Positions 24,794 through 37,153 of a stretch of DNA of 64,000 bases are shown piece by piece. How positions within the stretch are numbered: the stretch's first letter is position 1; each line of letters begins with the position of its first letter. The DNA is from Parietaria judaica (taxonomy: Eukaryota; Streptophyta; Magnoliopsida; Rosales; Urticaceae): the NCBI GenBank assembly GCA_954871525.1, contig OX940864.1, positions 3,032,001 to 3,096,000 on the forward strand, in the 5' to 3' direction. The notes under the pieces are model-generated. The model was given only the letters and a program-made list of their open reading frames with translations, was not told the DNA's origin and ran no database searches. Position numbers and translations under genes: made by a program.

Positions 24794-27700
24794 ACAATGC
24801 TCAAGTATTTTTCCTTGTGGTTATTTATTCTTTCTTTTGTAATCTGAATGCTAAATTATGCAATCACTGGTAGAGCATTACAACGTCAATGGGTGGTTTC
24901 AGCGACTTGAACAATGCGTCCTTCACACGGATATTTCTTCTTTGGATTTCAACCAGGTACTATTTATAGTTTTTTTTTTTTTTTTAAGTAAAAGATGGAA
25001 GCTCAAAATCTCGCAAAGTCAACTCGAATCTCAATTAAGATGACACTCGATAAATGGAAAAAGAAAAATCAAAGTTTACATTAGAAATTAAAAAAGAAGA
25101 GAATAGCTGAACCTAGAGTTCTCTTTCAAACATATGTCTTTGTTTAGAGAGACAAGGTTTCTATTTCTACAAATGAAATAAAAACCTCCAAAATACCCTA
25201 AACTACTCTCTTTAGAAAGTTTAAACTCTTATTCTCTCTCTTGCCTCTCCCCATTGAATTTTCACCTGCTTGAGAGAAAGGGAAAAAAAAAATCGGAGTT
25301 GAGAAAATGGGAAAAAAAAATATTTCCTTTGTTTATTTTCCATTTTTATTTGTTATTGTCGTATTTCGACACTTTGGTTGTCATAATTAACAACTTAACC
25401 ACCGAATTTCGACGACTTCGCGTATCAAAATCCATCGTGTGGAAAAATAATTTTAATCAACGTTTTGAGATAGATTTTACCAAAATTATGCTACATCAAA
25501 TTACGATAACTAGAATTCTAATTCGATGTTTTGATCGTCATAGTTCTATGATCAATGTTATTGATTGTCGTAATTAAATTGCTCACAGGGCCGATAAATT
25601 CTCTTTCTTTTTTCTTTTTCTTTTTTTTACCATCGGTCGTAAATGAGAAACTACGATCTGTTAAACAATCCTTCAGCATAATAGTTAGAAATCATATTAA
25701 TTGTGTAACAACATCTTACATATATATGTGTTTCTTGAAGGTTGTGCGGCTATCTCGGGAGAAAGAATTATATGATGCTCTTATTTATCTCCTAAGTAAA
25801 AGATCCAATGATGCCACGGCACCTTTACTGGAACTCTTGCCGGTTTTACGCAGTACTCAAAAACCCGCCCTTGGGTACTTTTTTTTTTTTCTGATCGAAG
25901 CCTAAATTTAGAATAAAACGGTTTTTTTTTTATATATATATAATTATTAATCAATTTTCCGTTTGCTGTCTGAACAGATACAAAATACTTGTTTATCTGA
26001 AGAACTGCTTTTCAGGGCTCGCTTCACCACTAGGTATGGATCATACAACTGGAATTTTATCAGTTTAAGAATGATTAATATTATATTTTATTTTATAATC
26101 TTGCGCTTATAAAATCGGAAAATTCGGTTATGGGTAGAAGTAATTTTTTCTCCGCAGTGGCTTTCGGCTATAAAAGAGAAAAACTCGAAATACGATTTTC
26201 AGTACTAGTAGTAATAAAAACTGAACCGAATAACATGTTCACACGTAAATGATATCACAAAAATTGAAACATAGTGACAAGCCTCATTGATCAGTTCAAC
26301 TATTTTTTTTTATTGTTGCAGGGACATTTCATCCTCAAAACTTGCCTTCTACTAGGGAAAAACCGCTCCATTTTTTGTTGGAAAAATCTTCTTCAGTTAA
26401 TTCAAGAGAAAATGTTAACCTGCATCTGCTCCTAGAGTTTGATACCGAAGCCACTCTAGATGTGCTGCGATGTGCCTTTGCAGATCATGAATCTTCTTCT
26501 CATAATTTAGTGCTTCGGAAAACAGTTGATGCTCTGATTCTGTTTCTTGACAAGAATACTTCGCAGAAAGAAGCCGGTTTTATATTTGATTTCATTGTGC
26601 AGTACGTCGCTCGCCGAATGGTGACGGTATCAAAAGAAGTGCTCTATCAGATTTTGGAGTATTTATTTGCTGATTGTGAGATCTCAAAAGGAAGGGAGAA
26701 GCAGGTCCTTGCCCTGTTGGAAGTGGTTCCCGAGACTCATTGGGATGCTTCTTCTCTCTTAAGCTTATGCGAGAAAGCTCATTTTTATCAGGTATTTTTT
26801 TACATATTTACCCTTAGAAATCCATCTTTAGATACATTATTTGACACAAATTAACTATCTTGAACTTAGGTTTGTGGGTTGATTCATAAAATCAGGCATC
26901 AGTATTTGGCTGCTTTGGATAGCTATTTGAGAGATGTGGACCAACATGTTCATGTCTTCTCCTTCATTAACACTGCACTGTTAGAGCTTAATGGCAATGA
27001 AATTGTTACTTTTCGGTCTCACGTCATCAATCGTATTCCGGAACTGGTTGTCTTAAACAGGTAATGCTAATTAATAGTTTCATTTATTTCGGTATGCTTA
27101 ATTAACTTACTAAATTGTTGTTTTATGTTGATTTGGTTTTGTAGATACTAAACATTGTTTCATCTTAGAATTTGTCTTCAAGCTTCATCGTATTTATTTT
27201 TTAGGTTCGGTTTTTTATTCTGATTCAGTTCCTAGAAACTAACTTGAAGTCTCTTTTATCCTGTTTCAGAAACGCCACTTTATTTTTGGTTATGGACCAG
27301 TTCATCAGAGAAGCTTCACACATCCTAACAAAACTACAAGCACATCCAAAAAGCCTTTTCCTTTATTTAAAAACAGTCATAGAGTTTCGCAAATCTGATT
27401 GTTTGATTAAGGATGGTTCAGAAAAATCCGAAGAAACGGAGGCTAACTTGAAAAAGATGTTGAATTTGTCTGAGTTACGGTCGAACGGTACCGTACATAT
27501 GACAGATGATATAGTTGAACTATATCTTGAGGTAAGCATATCTTGAACTATACTTAGGAGTCTAATTACATTCTGAATTTGAATCTTTTTGGAATATGTT
27601 TTTGCAAATTAAAGAATTCTCGACTGAACACAAATGAAATATGCTTATTATTGATAATATGATTTATGTACATTCATATTTACCGTACACTAAAAAAAAC

Positions 27701-30329
27701 ATATTCTTTTTGGAATTTTAAACTTTTGCAGTTACTATGCCAATATGAACCGGATTCTGTTTTCGGATTTCTCAAGACATGTGATAGCTATCGAGTGGAG
27801 CATTGTTTACGTCTTTGCAGAGAGCGCGGGATCATTGATGCTGCAACGTTCTTATTCGAAAAAGTCGGGGATGTCAGCAATGCTCTTTTACTTTTACTTT
27901 CAAGTCTAAACGACAAGCTTGCTGCTGTAGAGCGTCACAGAATCACGAAAAATCTTGATGAGGTATGAAAGATATATTTTTGAAAAGAGAAAGATTATTT
28001 TGGCTTTTAGTTCATTTTGTGCACGCTCATTGTTACTTACAGGTGAAAGATATAGAAAAGCTACTTGGTGATTGCATTGGATTATGCAAACGGAACAGCC
28101 CTAGTTTGAATCCACAAGAATCAGAGATCCTATGGTTCAACTTACTAGACTCGTAAGTTTAAATAATAAAGCATTAACTATTTAAAAAATCTATGCATCT
28201 CTGTAAGAGTAAGAGTAGTGGGAGAGAACATGCATGAGCAAACAATATGTTTTTACTTCTCTCATAAATTGATTTTTTCATGCACATACTTAGAATATAA
28301 TTTCATGTGACTTGCCTTATTATATCAAATTTTGCTCATGCTGCTTTCCTTATAATACATACAATTTTTTATACTATATGTATTAAAAACGTTTTATATT
28401 ACCTATTACCGTTTTCAGGCGACACACCTCCTTCGGTCACGAGAGCTCAGGCTCGTATTATTTTTCAACCAATTGACACTTTAACTGCTAAAAATATTAT
28501 TTGAAACACGTCACTACTATTAGGTCTTGTTTCAGTAGGAATTAACTAGAATCTTCTCGTTCCAAGGCTGATCATCCTTGACTTCGATGCAGGTTTTGCG
28601 AACCTTTAATGGGGTCATCCGGTGATGGAAAAGGCCAACGAAGTACTAACAACAAAGAGGAACCCGTTATAAAATGGCGGATCACAAGATCCCACAAAAG
28701 TGCTCGTATCTTGAAGAAATTGTTCTCTCGGTTCATCAAGGAGATTGTCGAGGCCATGATAGGATATGTTCGCCAACCAACGATCGTGTCCAAACTCCTA
28801 TCTGACAACGGGACTCGGGAACTCGGTGCCTTCAAGCTCACGATACTGGGAATGCTAAGTAGAAACGGCTTCGAAACAAGAACTCTGGTCCAATCTCTTC
28901 TCCTTAAAATGTTTATGTTCAACCTTTTTCCATTACGTTTCTCTAATCTTCTTATTGGAACTCAAACCAGAAATAAAATATTGTTGATGTTCAAAACGGA
29001 AGGCCATTTTTCCTTAGCTCTATACTTGATTAGCCAAATTCAACCTAGGAGAGTCTATCACAACTTTCCTCGTTCGTATTGAAAGCTCGTGAATTTGTAC
29101 CTTATTAGATTTCATTTTGTCAAATGACTATCACACTTCTAAATTTGTATTTTTGTCTTTTAGTTTTATGGATGGAAAAACTCACGACCAGCTTACTTTA
29201 AGTTAGGAAAAGACAATTTTGGCCTTGCTTAAACCTTTGTCACAACGGGTCTAACCTATTTCCTACTATGATGATCCACAGAGCATTGCCAAATCCTTGG
29301 TAGAAGATGAATCATACGAGAGGATGTGCCTCCTGAAGAAAGGGGTGTCTCGGGGATTCGCACCGCGAAGTCAAATATGTGAATTATGCGGGGATCTTCT
29401 CACGGAGAGCGCTAGGATTTTCAACTGCGGCCACTGGTCGCATCTCCAGTGCAAAGCTCCGCTGAACGCCTCTTCCTCTTTGTGCCCCATCTGTAAGCCA
29501 GCCGAGAAACCGCAGACCAAATCGGTGGTTGCGGAGACCGGTTTGGCACATTAGGACTCGTCGATGCTACACCAACCTCACGCGGGCGAGCTAAGCCAAA
29601 TATCACGAGTAAGAATCACTCAAACCATCCTTGCTTTATATTTCTAACAATCATTTTTTTAAGTATTATCTTACCAAATATCAAGTATCAATGAATGGCC
29701 AATGACCCGATGTGTACGCGTTAGCCGACGGACTACCAGTTGACTAATACATTGTAGGTTTTTTTGTTTGTATTATACCGAAGTAATATTTAAAAATATG
29801 AATTATTAATATCATTTATAAATAAAAAGAACTAAAAAGTAATATATGATTAGATTTTTATTTTCAATTGAAAGAATTAATATTCTCAATTTTTTTATTT
29901 TTTTTTTCGGCCGGTGGGCATTACTCGTGCTGACTGCCGGCGCCGGCTGTTCTTTTATCATTTTTACCAACCTAATACTATTTAAAATATTTCTACTCTG
30001 AAAAGTTCAAAAATATACCTTGTTATAAGTTTCTAGTTTGAAAGGTCTGCTTTTGTAAATTTATGATACTAAGCTAAGCCTACTTGCAAATGTGAAAGAT
30101 GCCAATCTCAATTGAAATGTGCACTTCGACTGTGCAGTTTGAAATGCTGAAGATGTTGCGAACGGACCAATGGGGCGATCGGGTGGAGAATGTGCCTCAG
30201 CCGAATCTTGCTCCGCCGGCGATGTACAAAAAAAGGCGCTCCACCGTCGATCCACTAAAAAGAAAGGTTACCCGCCCATCTTCTGATCAGAGAAACAGAG
30301 CAGAAATAAGAAACAATTTTCTTTTCTAA
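20099..30329 (+). CDS. VPS8: VPS8-like CORVET subunit (WD40-type N-terminus, RING C-terminus), with lesions
   Basis: Exons by frame and GT-AG sites: 20099-21084, 22329-22643, 22830-22955, 23029-23146, 23657-23802, 23888-24470, 24691-24755, 24855(or 24876)-24956, 25741-25874, 25978-26033, 26322-26791, 26870-27060, 27270-27531, 27732-27962, 28043-28152, 28593-28887, 29282-29608, 30138-30329. Phases agree throughout. From the ATG at 20101 to the first stop (29552-29554) this gives about 1486 residues. VPS8 is the CORVET-specific subunit for early endosome/vacuole tethering. Visible are a propeller (GVTSICFNQQGDLVLAGYED, TIWDV), the conserved core (EKAYHNCLAVRG, DTFLELLEPYVLRDM, ELLCQYEPDSVFGFLKTCDSYR) and a RING (CELC, CGHWSHLQC, CPIC). 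Oddities: a +1 shift in an A-run near 20150, no upstream start exon found, AA instead of AG before exon 8, and a TAG before a conserved tail. Possibly a decaying copy. Confidence 0.85.
21480..22290 (+). repeat. Low-complexity and short direct repeats in VPS8 intron 1
   Basis: From 21480 to 21760 the words GTGTATAATATTAAGT and GAATATGTATGTTAA recur many times. From 22090 to 22285 CATGCGAAAAGTGCGAAAAA occurs three times and GTAACACAATGG three times. The intron (21085-22328) also has degenerate GCATACCGCATGCCGAT words near 21180-21320. It is an unstable region of no recognised class. Confidence 0.7.
28253..28490 (+). repeat. Dispersed repeat, copy 2, in VPS8 intron 15
   Basis: Matches 14690-14935 (see there). 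It lies inside the intron between 28153 and 28592, so at least one copy moved or was duplicated into a gene. Confidence 0.7.
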
Positions 30330-30878
30330 TTTACTACTATATATAATGGAAAATTTACTTTTATATATTTCTATTTTCATTTTTCATCATAGACAAAAAC
30401 AAATCATCCTTTAATAGAAAAATTCCATAATATACCGTCAATATTTAATTTATGATTTGACTATGGTACCCCCTTTTTTTTTGTAATTTTGATTAATTTT
30501 AGAGGAAAAAGATAAATGCTCAAAACCTAAACTCTTAAACAGGGTGACCTTCACTTTTTCAGAACAAACTAACAATGCATTTTTTTATTATTATTATTAA
30601 CACTAACTCACTACACTCCATAAAAATAATTTAGTTGTAAAAAGTAAAAACAACATGAAAATAAATTACCACAAACAATATATTAACTTTTATATTTTAC
30701 ATTAGAAATTTTAACATGTGATATTAAATAGCAGTAGAAATTTTAAGCGTCTTAAGCCAATACTCTTCTGAACTTTGCGTATCCTTCCTTCACCCTCGCC
30801 GGTCTTCGTCTCCAGACTCGTCACCTCCTCGCCGTCTTCGAAGTAAGTTGATTGTTATTTGACCAATTTATTTACTTT

Positions 30879-30917
<39 letters not shown>

Positions 30918-31396
30918 GGAAATTTATGGAAAAAAAAAAGCTGGTTCTCCGAGATCGACGAACTTATGTGAGAATGAGATTTAAGGATAGGTCATAGGTT
31001 TAATACATTAAGGTTTAAACCCAACTAGAGGCCATTAGGTAAAGAATCGGAACCCTATGTCATGCCCGCTTTTTTACCTAATTTGACCATTTTATTGCTA
31101 TCCATTGCAAAAACCAAAAAATATTACAATACATAGCTTCTTTTTTATTATTAATGGGCCTCTTTATGTCGAATGAGAAAGCCCAATACACCCACAAACT
31201 GGGCTTCCATAGCAATTCATGATGCTGACATCATTCCCGCAAAAAACAGCGTCTTATTTACCGTTCATGCCACACAAATATTGATAACAAACTCAATGAC
31301 GTTACACTCGTAAGTCGTAACCCACTCACGAAGAAGCTTGAAAAAGCTTCAAATTCCATTGATGGGGCCTCTATCGTTTGGTATTACAATCACAGA
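30330..31396. other. Intergenic DNA downstream of VPS8
   Basis: AT-rich, with a (TA)n run at about 30885-30912. A GC-rich block at 30780-30845 ends in GTAAGTTG and could be an orphan leader exon, but no partner exon is seen. Confidence 0.45.
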
Positions 31397-31671
31397 CAGT
31401 GGCGAAGCTACATATGCACCAGTGAGTGCATGTGCATACGCTCACTTAAAAAAAAATATTAAGGATTTGATTCAACTCTTCTCATTCATTTTCCAATCTT
31501 GACTTGATAAAACTATTCTACTGTCCTTCGGAAAGTAATATTATCTATTTATTTGTCTAATAGCCGCTGTAATATAGTTGTTTATGATTTTTGTTTGTTT
31601 ACGTATCTGGAAAAAATCGATTGAAATATACTATGTGCTTCGCCTGAAATGAAAGTATGGCTACGCCACTG
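31397..31671. mobile_element. 275-bp hAT-Tip100-type element
   Basis: Inverted termini CAGTGGCGAAGCTA and TGGCTACGCCACTG. Flanks ATCACAGA and GTCACGGA match at six of eight bases. Non-coding. Confidence 0.78.
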
Positions 31672-33127
31672 GTCACGGAGCACCATCTTCTTTAACTTTA
31701 TATTTATAAGAAATATTTGCGGCATTAAGACTTTATATTTACTTGTAGTCATATTCCTAATATTTTATTTTTTATGTATAAACTCAATTTTTTATATTAT
31801 ACTTTTAACTCTATATCTATAAGAGATGTTTGCAGCATAGAGACTATATTTACACTTTGTTGTAGTCATATTCCCAATATTTTCTTTTGTAGGTATAAAG
31901 ACTCAATTTTTGGCTTTCTATATAATTTTGAGTTTTTGTTATCACTAAATGAATAGTAAAAAAATTGTCCCTTTTTTCTTATTGAAAGGTCAGTTTTTCA
32001 TGGTTATGCAGAATACGATCAAGATGCCAAACACATAGGCGGAAATAGTAAAGAGACACGCGATGTTTTGGTAACGCAGTTCGATATCTATCTATGTTCT
32101 GCGATGCCCTCACCCAGATTAATCACCAATAAAGTTTACAAGCACCAATTACAAAATAAAGTAAAATAGCTTAAAGGGGGGCTCCCCATGAAGCTATGAC
32201 TAGTAGAATAGTCTGGTCTTGAAACGGTGATTGAGTCCCGACTTGCGACGCCAATGCAGGTGGCCATTTATCTTAAGAGAATTGGACTCAGCAAGATCCC
32301 CTTACTATAGTTGACTAAGCTTGAATCCCTCATACTCGTTCTGCGAACACGGTCGACACCTCCTCCAGAGGATTTAAACAATCGTTGATAAAACAACGCT
32401 CTGTGATGAACCGATAACCTAGAATGAACGGTGGCTAGGTTAAACTCTGAAGGGACAGCGTGAATCTTATATGTGCGTTGTGCATGCCTTCTGTAGCGTC
32501 CCTTCAAATGCTCTTGACGAACAACAAGCTTGGTCTTGTGGATGACGTGAAAACCGCAAGCTTGATTTTGGGTTGTATATAAAGAACAACCTTCTTGAGC
32601 CCTCTCTGTATTTTCTATTAACTTTATGCTTGAAGAACTGAAGAAGAAGGAAGCCATAATACGTATTTAATAGGTTCAATTCGTAGCTTCCTTTTTTCCT
32701 CAAAATAGCAACTAATTCCCAAGATTTAAGGAATAACAAATATAATTATAAATCATTAATCTTGAAAATAAATCCCTAACTGATTAGAGTATAGCCCATA
32801 AAATTCGCTCAAATTTGTTGAAGAAAAACGTGTAAAATTTCCATGAAATTTGCAACAAACTGAGACGATTTCAACTGCATGATCGTAACTATAATTACGA
32901 TTGTAGCTGATAATATAGTTGTACTCACCAAAATAACCTAACACAAAAAATAATAACTGAACATGTTCCTTGGCAAGAAACTCAATGTGACTTACAATGG
33001 ACCACAGATAAATATTTTTTAATTGTAGTAAGCGGAATCACGTGTATAGTCAAAGAGGCTCAAACCCCACAAGCTTCTCAAGTTTGTGTATTTTCTATTG
33101 ACAATTTCAAGTTTTTTCTTTCAAACC
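31672..33127. other. Unassigned stretch, possibly LTR-derived
   Basis: 31980-32690 has a more even base composition and contains an open frame of 129 codons on minus (32268-32657) that I do not recognise. The look is of retrotransposon LTR or leader sequence, but I found no paired copy, terminal TG/CA or target duplication. Confidence 0.3.
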
Positions 33128-33372
33128 CTCCTTTCTTAATCTTACAGTTAAACACAAATCTTAGTTCCGCCTTCATTTAATTATAGAGAACGATCACAAT
33201 GCGGTACAACAAATCACAATTCACAATGCACTAATATTCTTTATTAAAAACACATCACAAATATAAAACATTCTCACAGCCACGTACTGTTATTACAATC
33301 GTAGATATAATGGCATCATAAATATATATAATCTATCAAATACGATAGACAATCTACATATATTATATCATA
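33128..33372 (+). repeat. Dispersed repeat, copy 2 (copy 1 at 15060-15410)
   Basis: Shares TATAGAGAACGATCACAATG, GATATAATGGCATCA and AATACGATAGACAATCTAC with the first copy, in the same order and orientation. Confidence 0.75.
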
Positions 33373-33588
33373 GATATATGATGAGTCTCTTAAAGTTTAA
33401 ACCCGACGAGGAGTGTAAAGGCCAAACACGTACAGAATCTGAACCCTATTCCATGCTTTTCCCCACTTCACATATTATTCCATCACCTCTATATTGGTCC
33501 TAACTTCAGGCACAAAAGTACGTAATAAATAAATATGTATAATAAATATAGAGATGAAGAAGGTCATTAGGGTTTTGTATTTTTCGGA

Positions 33589-35016
33589 TCACTTGTGTTC
33601 GACGCGATCTTTGACGTGGAATCCACCGCCATTGTTGTGCTTCCTGGCGAGAGAGAGGTGGACTCCAGGGTCGTGGTGAGTGCACGAACTGTTGTACATG
33701 ATGGAGTTGTTGATGCCTTGGACATTGCTGTTCATGTACGCGCTCATCGGAAGCTTCTCTTTCTTACCCTTCTCGCCCTTCTCGGCTTTCTTCTTCGCCT
33801 TTGCCTCCTCCTCGTCGGAGCTCCTCGCGAACCTCGCCGGGCCTCTCTCGTGCACGTGGCCGCCGCCGGCGGTGGTCTTGCTCGGAGACCCCGTCAGCTC
33901 CATGAAGGCTCCGCGATTCTCACCGGCGATGGTTATGACCCGCATGCCCGCGCGGTGGGATTCGGTTTCGTGGGATTTCTTCTCCGGCTTGATCTCTCTT
34001 GGTTTGGCCGCCACGGAGGTGGCGGAGGGAGCGGCGGCTCCATTGAGCCACGGGGACGGTTTGTTGGGCTTCTCGATCGTCTTATGGACGACGACGGTCT
34101 TCTGCTCTGCCTCGGGCGGGTCGGCATTGGCCCGCACTTGCGCAAGTGGGAGAGTGAACGGAGACGGGAGTTTGCGCGGGGATGTAGTTTGTGCTGCTGG
34201 AGTGGGCCTTGTCGTCTTGGGAGATTGGGCGGGACTGAGGACACGGACGGCACTGGTTTGCACCGGCAAAGCCTTGATCGGAGAGGAAGGAGCGTAAGTG
34301 GTGGTGGTGGTGGTGGCAGCGGTGGGAACGGGTCTGGTGGTCGGTGAGGTTTGTGCCGGCAAAGCCCTGACTGGTGAGGGTGGAACGTAAGAGGCGGTAG
34401 TGGTAGTGGCAACGGGTCTGGTCGGTGAGGTTTGTGCTGGAAAAGTCCTGTTGGACGGGGACGGGACAGAAGAGGTGGCTGCGACTAGGGGGACCGGTGC
34501 TGGAGCCGGAAGAGGAGTGGGAGCAACGACCACTGGGCGAGCCACCACAGGCGTCGGGGCCGGTGCTATCGGCCGGATCATTGATGGCCTAGCAATTGGT
34601 ACCAAAGCCGGAGCTGGTGCCGGTGCAATAGATACCACCGAGGCAGCCACGGGCACTGGTGTTGGCGCAACAGATACAACAGTGGCAGCCACGGGTATCG
34701 CTGGAGCAGGAGCAGGCGCAGGTACAGCTATCACCGGGGCCGGGGCCGGGGCAGTGGCAGCGGGAGCAGAAACCGGAGACGGTCTCGGCGAAGGAGCCCG
34801 GGAAGGCGCTCTCACCGGTGACGGTGTTTGCGGTGGTGGTGGTGTCGGCGTTGGTTCAGGAGCAGGGGCCCGGACTGGGGCAGGGGCAGGGGCAGGGGCA
34901 GGGGCCATAGTCGGGACCGGTGCTGGGGCTGGAGCAGGAGCTGGGGCCAGCGCAGGAGCGGGACGGGCGATGGAGCCGAGGCGGAACCAGGGACGAGCAG
35001 GACCTTGAGCGGCCAT
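33589..35016 (-). CDS. Plant-specific proline/alanine-rich protein, intronless
   Basis: 475 residues. Residues 1-300 are Ala-Pro repeats with Ser/Thr-Pro patches (many APAPAPAP and SPxRALPAQTSP units) and no signal peptide (N-terminus MAAQGPARPWFRLGSIARP). The C-terminal third is ordered-looking: VVVHKTIEKPNKPSPWLNG at about 309-327, MRVITIAGENRGAFMEL at about 358-374, a Lys/Glu-rich stretch at 399-423, then NSNVQGINNSIMYNSS and HHDPGVHLSL at about 429-456. The C-terminal Asn-rich/HHDPGVH block is what I recall from uncharacterised plant proline-rich proteins; function unknown. The lack of a secretion signal argues against a cell-wall extensin. By position it may match Arabidopsis At2g46630, which I recall as a low-complexity Ser/Arg or Pro-rich protein. 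Confidence 0.8.
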   Translation of the reverse strand: MAAQGPARPWFRLGSIARPAPALAPAPAPAPAPVPTMAPAPAPAPAPVRAPAPEPTPTPPPPQTPSPVRAPSRAPSPRPSPVSAPAATAPAPAPVIAVPAPAPAPAIPVAATVVSVAPTPVPVAASVVSIAPAPAPALVPIARPSMIRPIAPAPTPVVARPVVVAPTPLPAPAPVPLVAATSSVPSPSNRTFPAQTSPTRPVATTTTASYVPPSPVRALPAQTSPTTRPVPTAATTTTTTYAPSSPIKALPVQTSAVRVLSPAQSPKTTRPTPAAQTTSPRKLPSPFTLPLAQVRANADPPEAEQKTVVVHKTIEKPNKPSPWLNGAAAPSATSVAAKPREIKPEKKSHETESHRAGMRVITIAGENRGAFMELTGSPSKTTAGGGHVHERGPARFARSSDEEEAKAKKKAEKGEKGKKEKLPMSAYMNSNVQGINNSIMYNSSCTHHDPGVHLSLARKHNNGGGFHVKDRVEHK

Positions 35017-35049
35017 AACGGGGAGGAGGGAAAGGCGGGTGTTTAGGGA

Positions 35050-35141
35050 GGTATATAAGGCAAGGAAGGGTGTGAGTTATAAAGAAAATATGTTAATGTT
35101 AATGGGTGAAATGTGAATGGTGTTGTTATATATATATATAG
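35050..35141 (-). promoter_or_regulatory. Candidate TATA boxes of the proline-rich gene
   Basis: Two TATA-like sites on minus: CTTATATACC at about 35050-35059 (only about 35 bp before the ATG) and CTATATATATATATAAC at about 35125-35141. The distal site leaves room for a normal leader and is the likelier promoter. A GA run lies further upstream (about 35219-35241). Confidence 0.35.
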
Positions 35142-35249
35142 TTTGGGAAGTTATGGTAAAGCAAGAAGACTCCATCACTGTTGGACTCTTTATTTATGAG
35201 AAGAAAAAGGAAGACGCTCGAGAGAGAGAGAGAGAGAGAGAAAGGCATC

Positions 35250-37153
35250 AGATTCAGCAACCAAACGCAGACAGCTCTTTGAAAGCTCTACAACAAAGAT
35301 TGGCATCTCTCTATGCCAATATTTCTTCAATATTGGTGGGTCGTCCTAACACAAACAGGACTTCTTTATTTCTTTATTTATTTTTCATTACAATGGAAAC
35401 ACTATATATATATTCTCTTCTTTCAAAGAGCCAAATATCACATATATATTTTGTAACGGATCCATCCCATTATTTGTATATTTATTTATATATATATCTA
35501 TAATCATCGTCGGGACCGGTCCAAGATTGAAGGAGTGCGTGAACAATGATTTTTGAACCCCCTAACTTAACGGTTTAAATTTCTAAACAAGTATTATTAA
35601 TCATATGCTTGTATTGCAAAATAAACTTCTGATTCAAAATTTCAAATTTGACGCACACGTCTAACATTCTCAGAGGCAAAAGTAATAATCAAATTTATAT
35701 TATCGAATTTTTCAATTGTAATTTTTTCAATAAACAATATACTAAATCGGTTAGATTTGAATACATTGGATTTAAGTAAGTGAGTAAAAATAAAGAGTGG
35801 AAAATGTTATTTAAACAAAAAAAACTCGGGAAAATCAAAATTTGCAAGTGGAAAACAAAGACTATACAAAACATAACTCAAGATGTAATGACATGTAATG
35901 TACGTAAGCAAATACTACGTTCAATTATTCGAGATTGAGAAGGACGTACAACGACATGCATGCAATAAAGTGTAAAGACTATATATATGTGTGCTTATAA
36001 TTGCGGCTCTGAATGAACTATCTATGACCGTCGGTTTTCACAAAGTCAATGTAAACAGATATTACAGAGAAGCAGACATATTGAAGAGATTCTTGAGCAA
36101 ATGTTTAGTAATTCATATATTATTATATTCAAAGCTGTGATTGGATTCTGAGAAATCCTCGTTGAGGATTTTGGTGCTTTAATTCTTCCTCTGTGTCTTC
36201 TTTCTCACTTTGCTTGCATAGGTTCTTGTTTTAGCACCTTTTACTTTTTGTGTCGTTTATGTAAATGTAAAAACTTTACATTCTTTTTTATTTCTTAAGG
36301 ATTATAGCGACAAAAGTATCTAAGTTATAGTGAATTGCACCAAGTTATAGTTAATTTTACTTTTTGTGTCGTTTATGTAAATGTAAAAACTTTACATTCT
36401 TTTTTATTTCTTACAGTGAACGTTAAAACATGAATATTAACGTTCAATTTCTGTTAAAATAATATTAATCGAGGGACATATATAGTTCAACGCATTTTTT
36501 ATTTTTTATTATAAATAATTAGATCTTCCTTTTATAAATATTTTAAAAAAAATGGACGGGATTATAAAGAACTATTAGTTGATAGAATATTAGGATAACT
36601 TGCTCGTCGTTGTGCTTAACAATAACTTGGATATATGCAATGGCGGAACTCGGAAGTACTATTATGGTACAATTTATTTTTTTAGTGTAAATTAATATAA
36701 AATTTTAGCTTAGTCCTCCGTAAATTTTATAAAAATTTAAATCTACCTCTCAAATATAATTTTTGATAGAAAATTAAATCTATTCCGAAATGTAATTCGT
36801 GATTCCGACAATGACAACAACGGCTCTAAATCACTTTTATGGAATTGTTAATCTTTACCAAGGTCATTTCAGCAGTAATTAGGTAATGTTGAAGTTATTC
36901 TTGAAACGTTTTTTTATTATTATGATTTAGAGAAGGGTCAGTCAGAATACTATTTATTTTTCTCTTTTGAGCAGAAATAGGAATAGAATCTCGTATTAAT
37001 AATTTTTGTGTCCCACAGATATTGTTCGATACCTAAAAGTACGTCACTTATTTGTCACTAACACTTCTTATTTAGCATAAAACCAATCATAGTGGATTAT
37101 AGTGTTCACTACTTTTTAAGCTCTGAATTTGAGTCGGGAAACTTAAACATAAG
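35250..37153. other. AT-rich intergenic stretch
   Basis: No gene seen. It holds a 59-bp direct repeat (36239-36297 and 36355-36413) and a possible worn Tip100-type remnant starting CAATGGCGGAACTCGG near 36639. Confidence 0.5.
36239..36413 (+). repeat. 59-bp exact direct repeat spaced by 57 bp
   Basis: 36239-36297 and 36355-36413 are identical (TTTTACTTTTTGTGTCG... to TTTATTTCTTA). The spacer is unrelated. It looks like a recent local duplication. Confidence 0.85.

Noticed and set aside
28607..29082. 157-codon ORF running past VPS8 exon 16
   Set aside because: After FETRTL the sequence is AT-rich and without similarity. The frame resumes at 29282 after GT-AG splicing.
30780..30850. GC-rich block ending in GTAAGTTG, possible leader exon
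   Set aside because: No downstream exon or ORF to pair with it.
32268..32657. 129-codon ORF on minus
   Set aside because: No recognisable motif, biased Ser/Arg/His composition, and set in LTR-like surroundings. Not supported as a gene.
33595..35008. Long plus-strand ORFs opposite the proline-rich gene
   Set aside because: Gly/Ala-rich shadows of the Ala-Pro repeats on the coding strand. The minus frame has the conserved C-terminus.
36639..36810. Additional Tip100-type element starting CAATGGCGGAACTCGG
   Set aside because: The right terminus and target duplication could not be identified. Kept only as a possible remnant.
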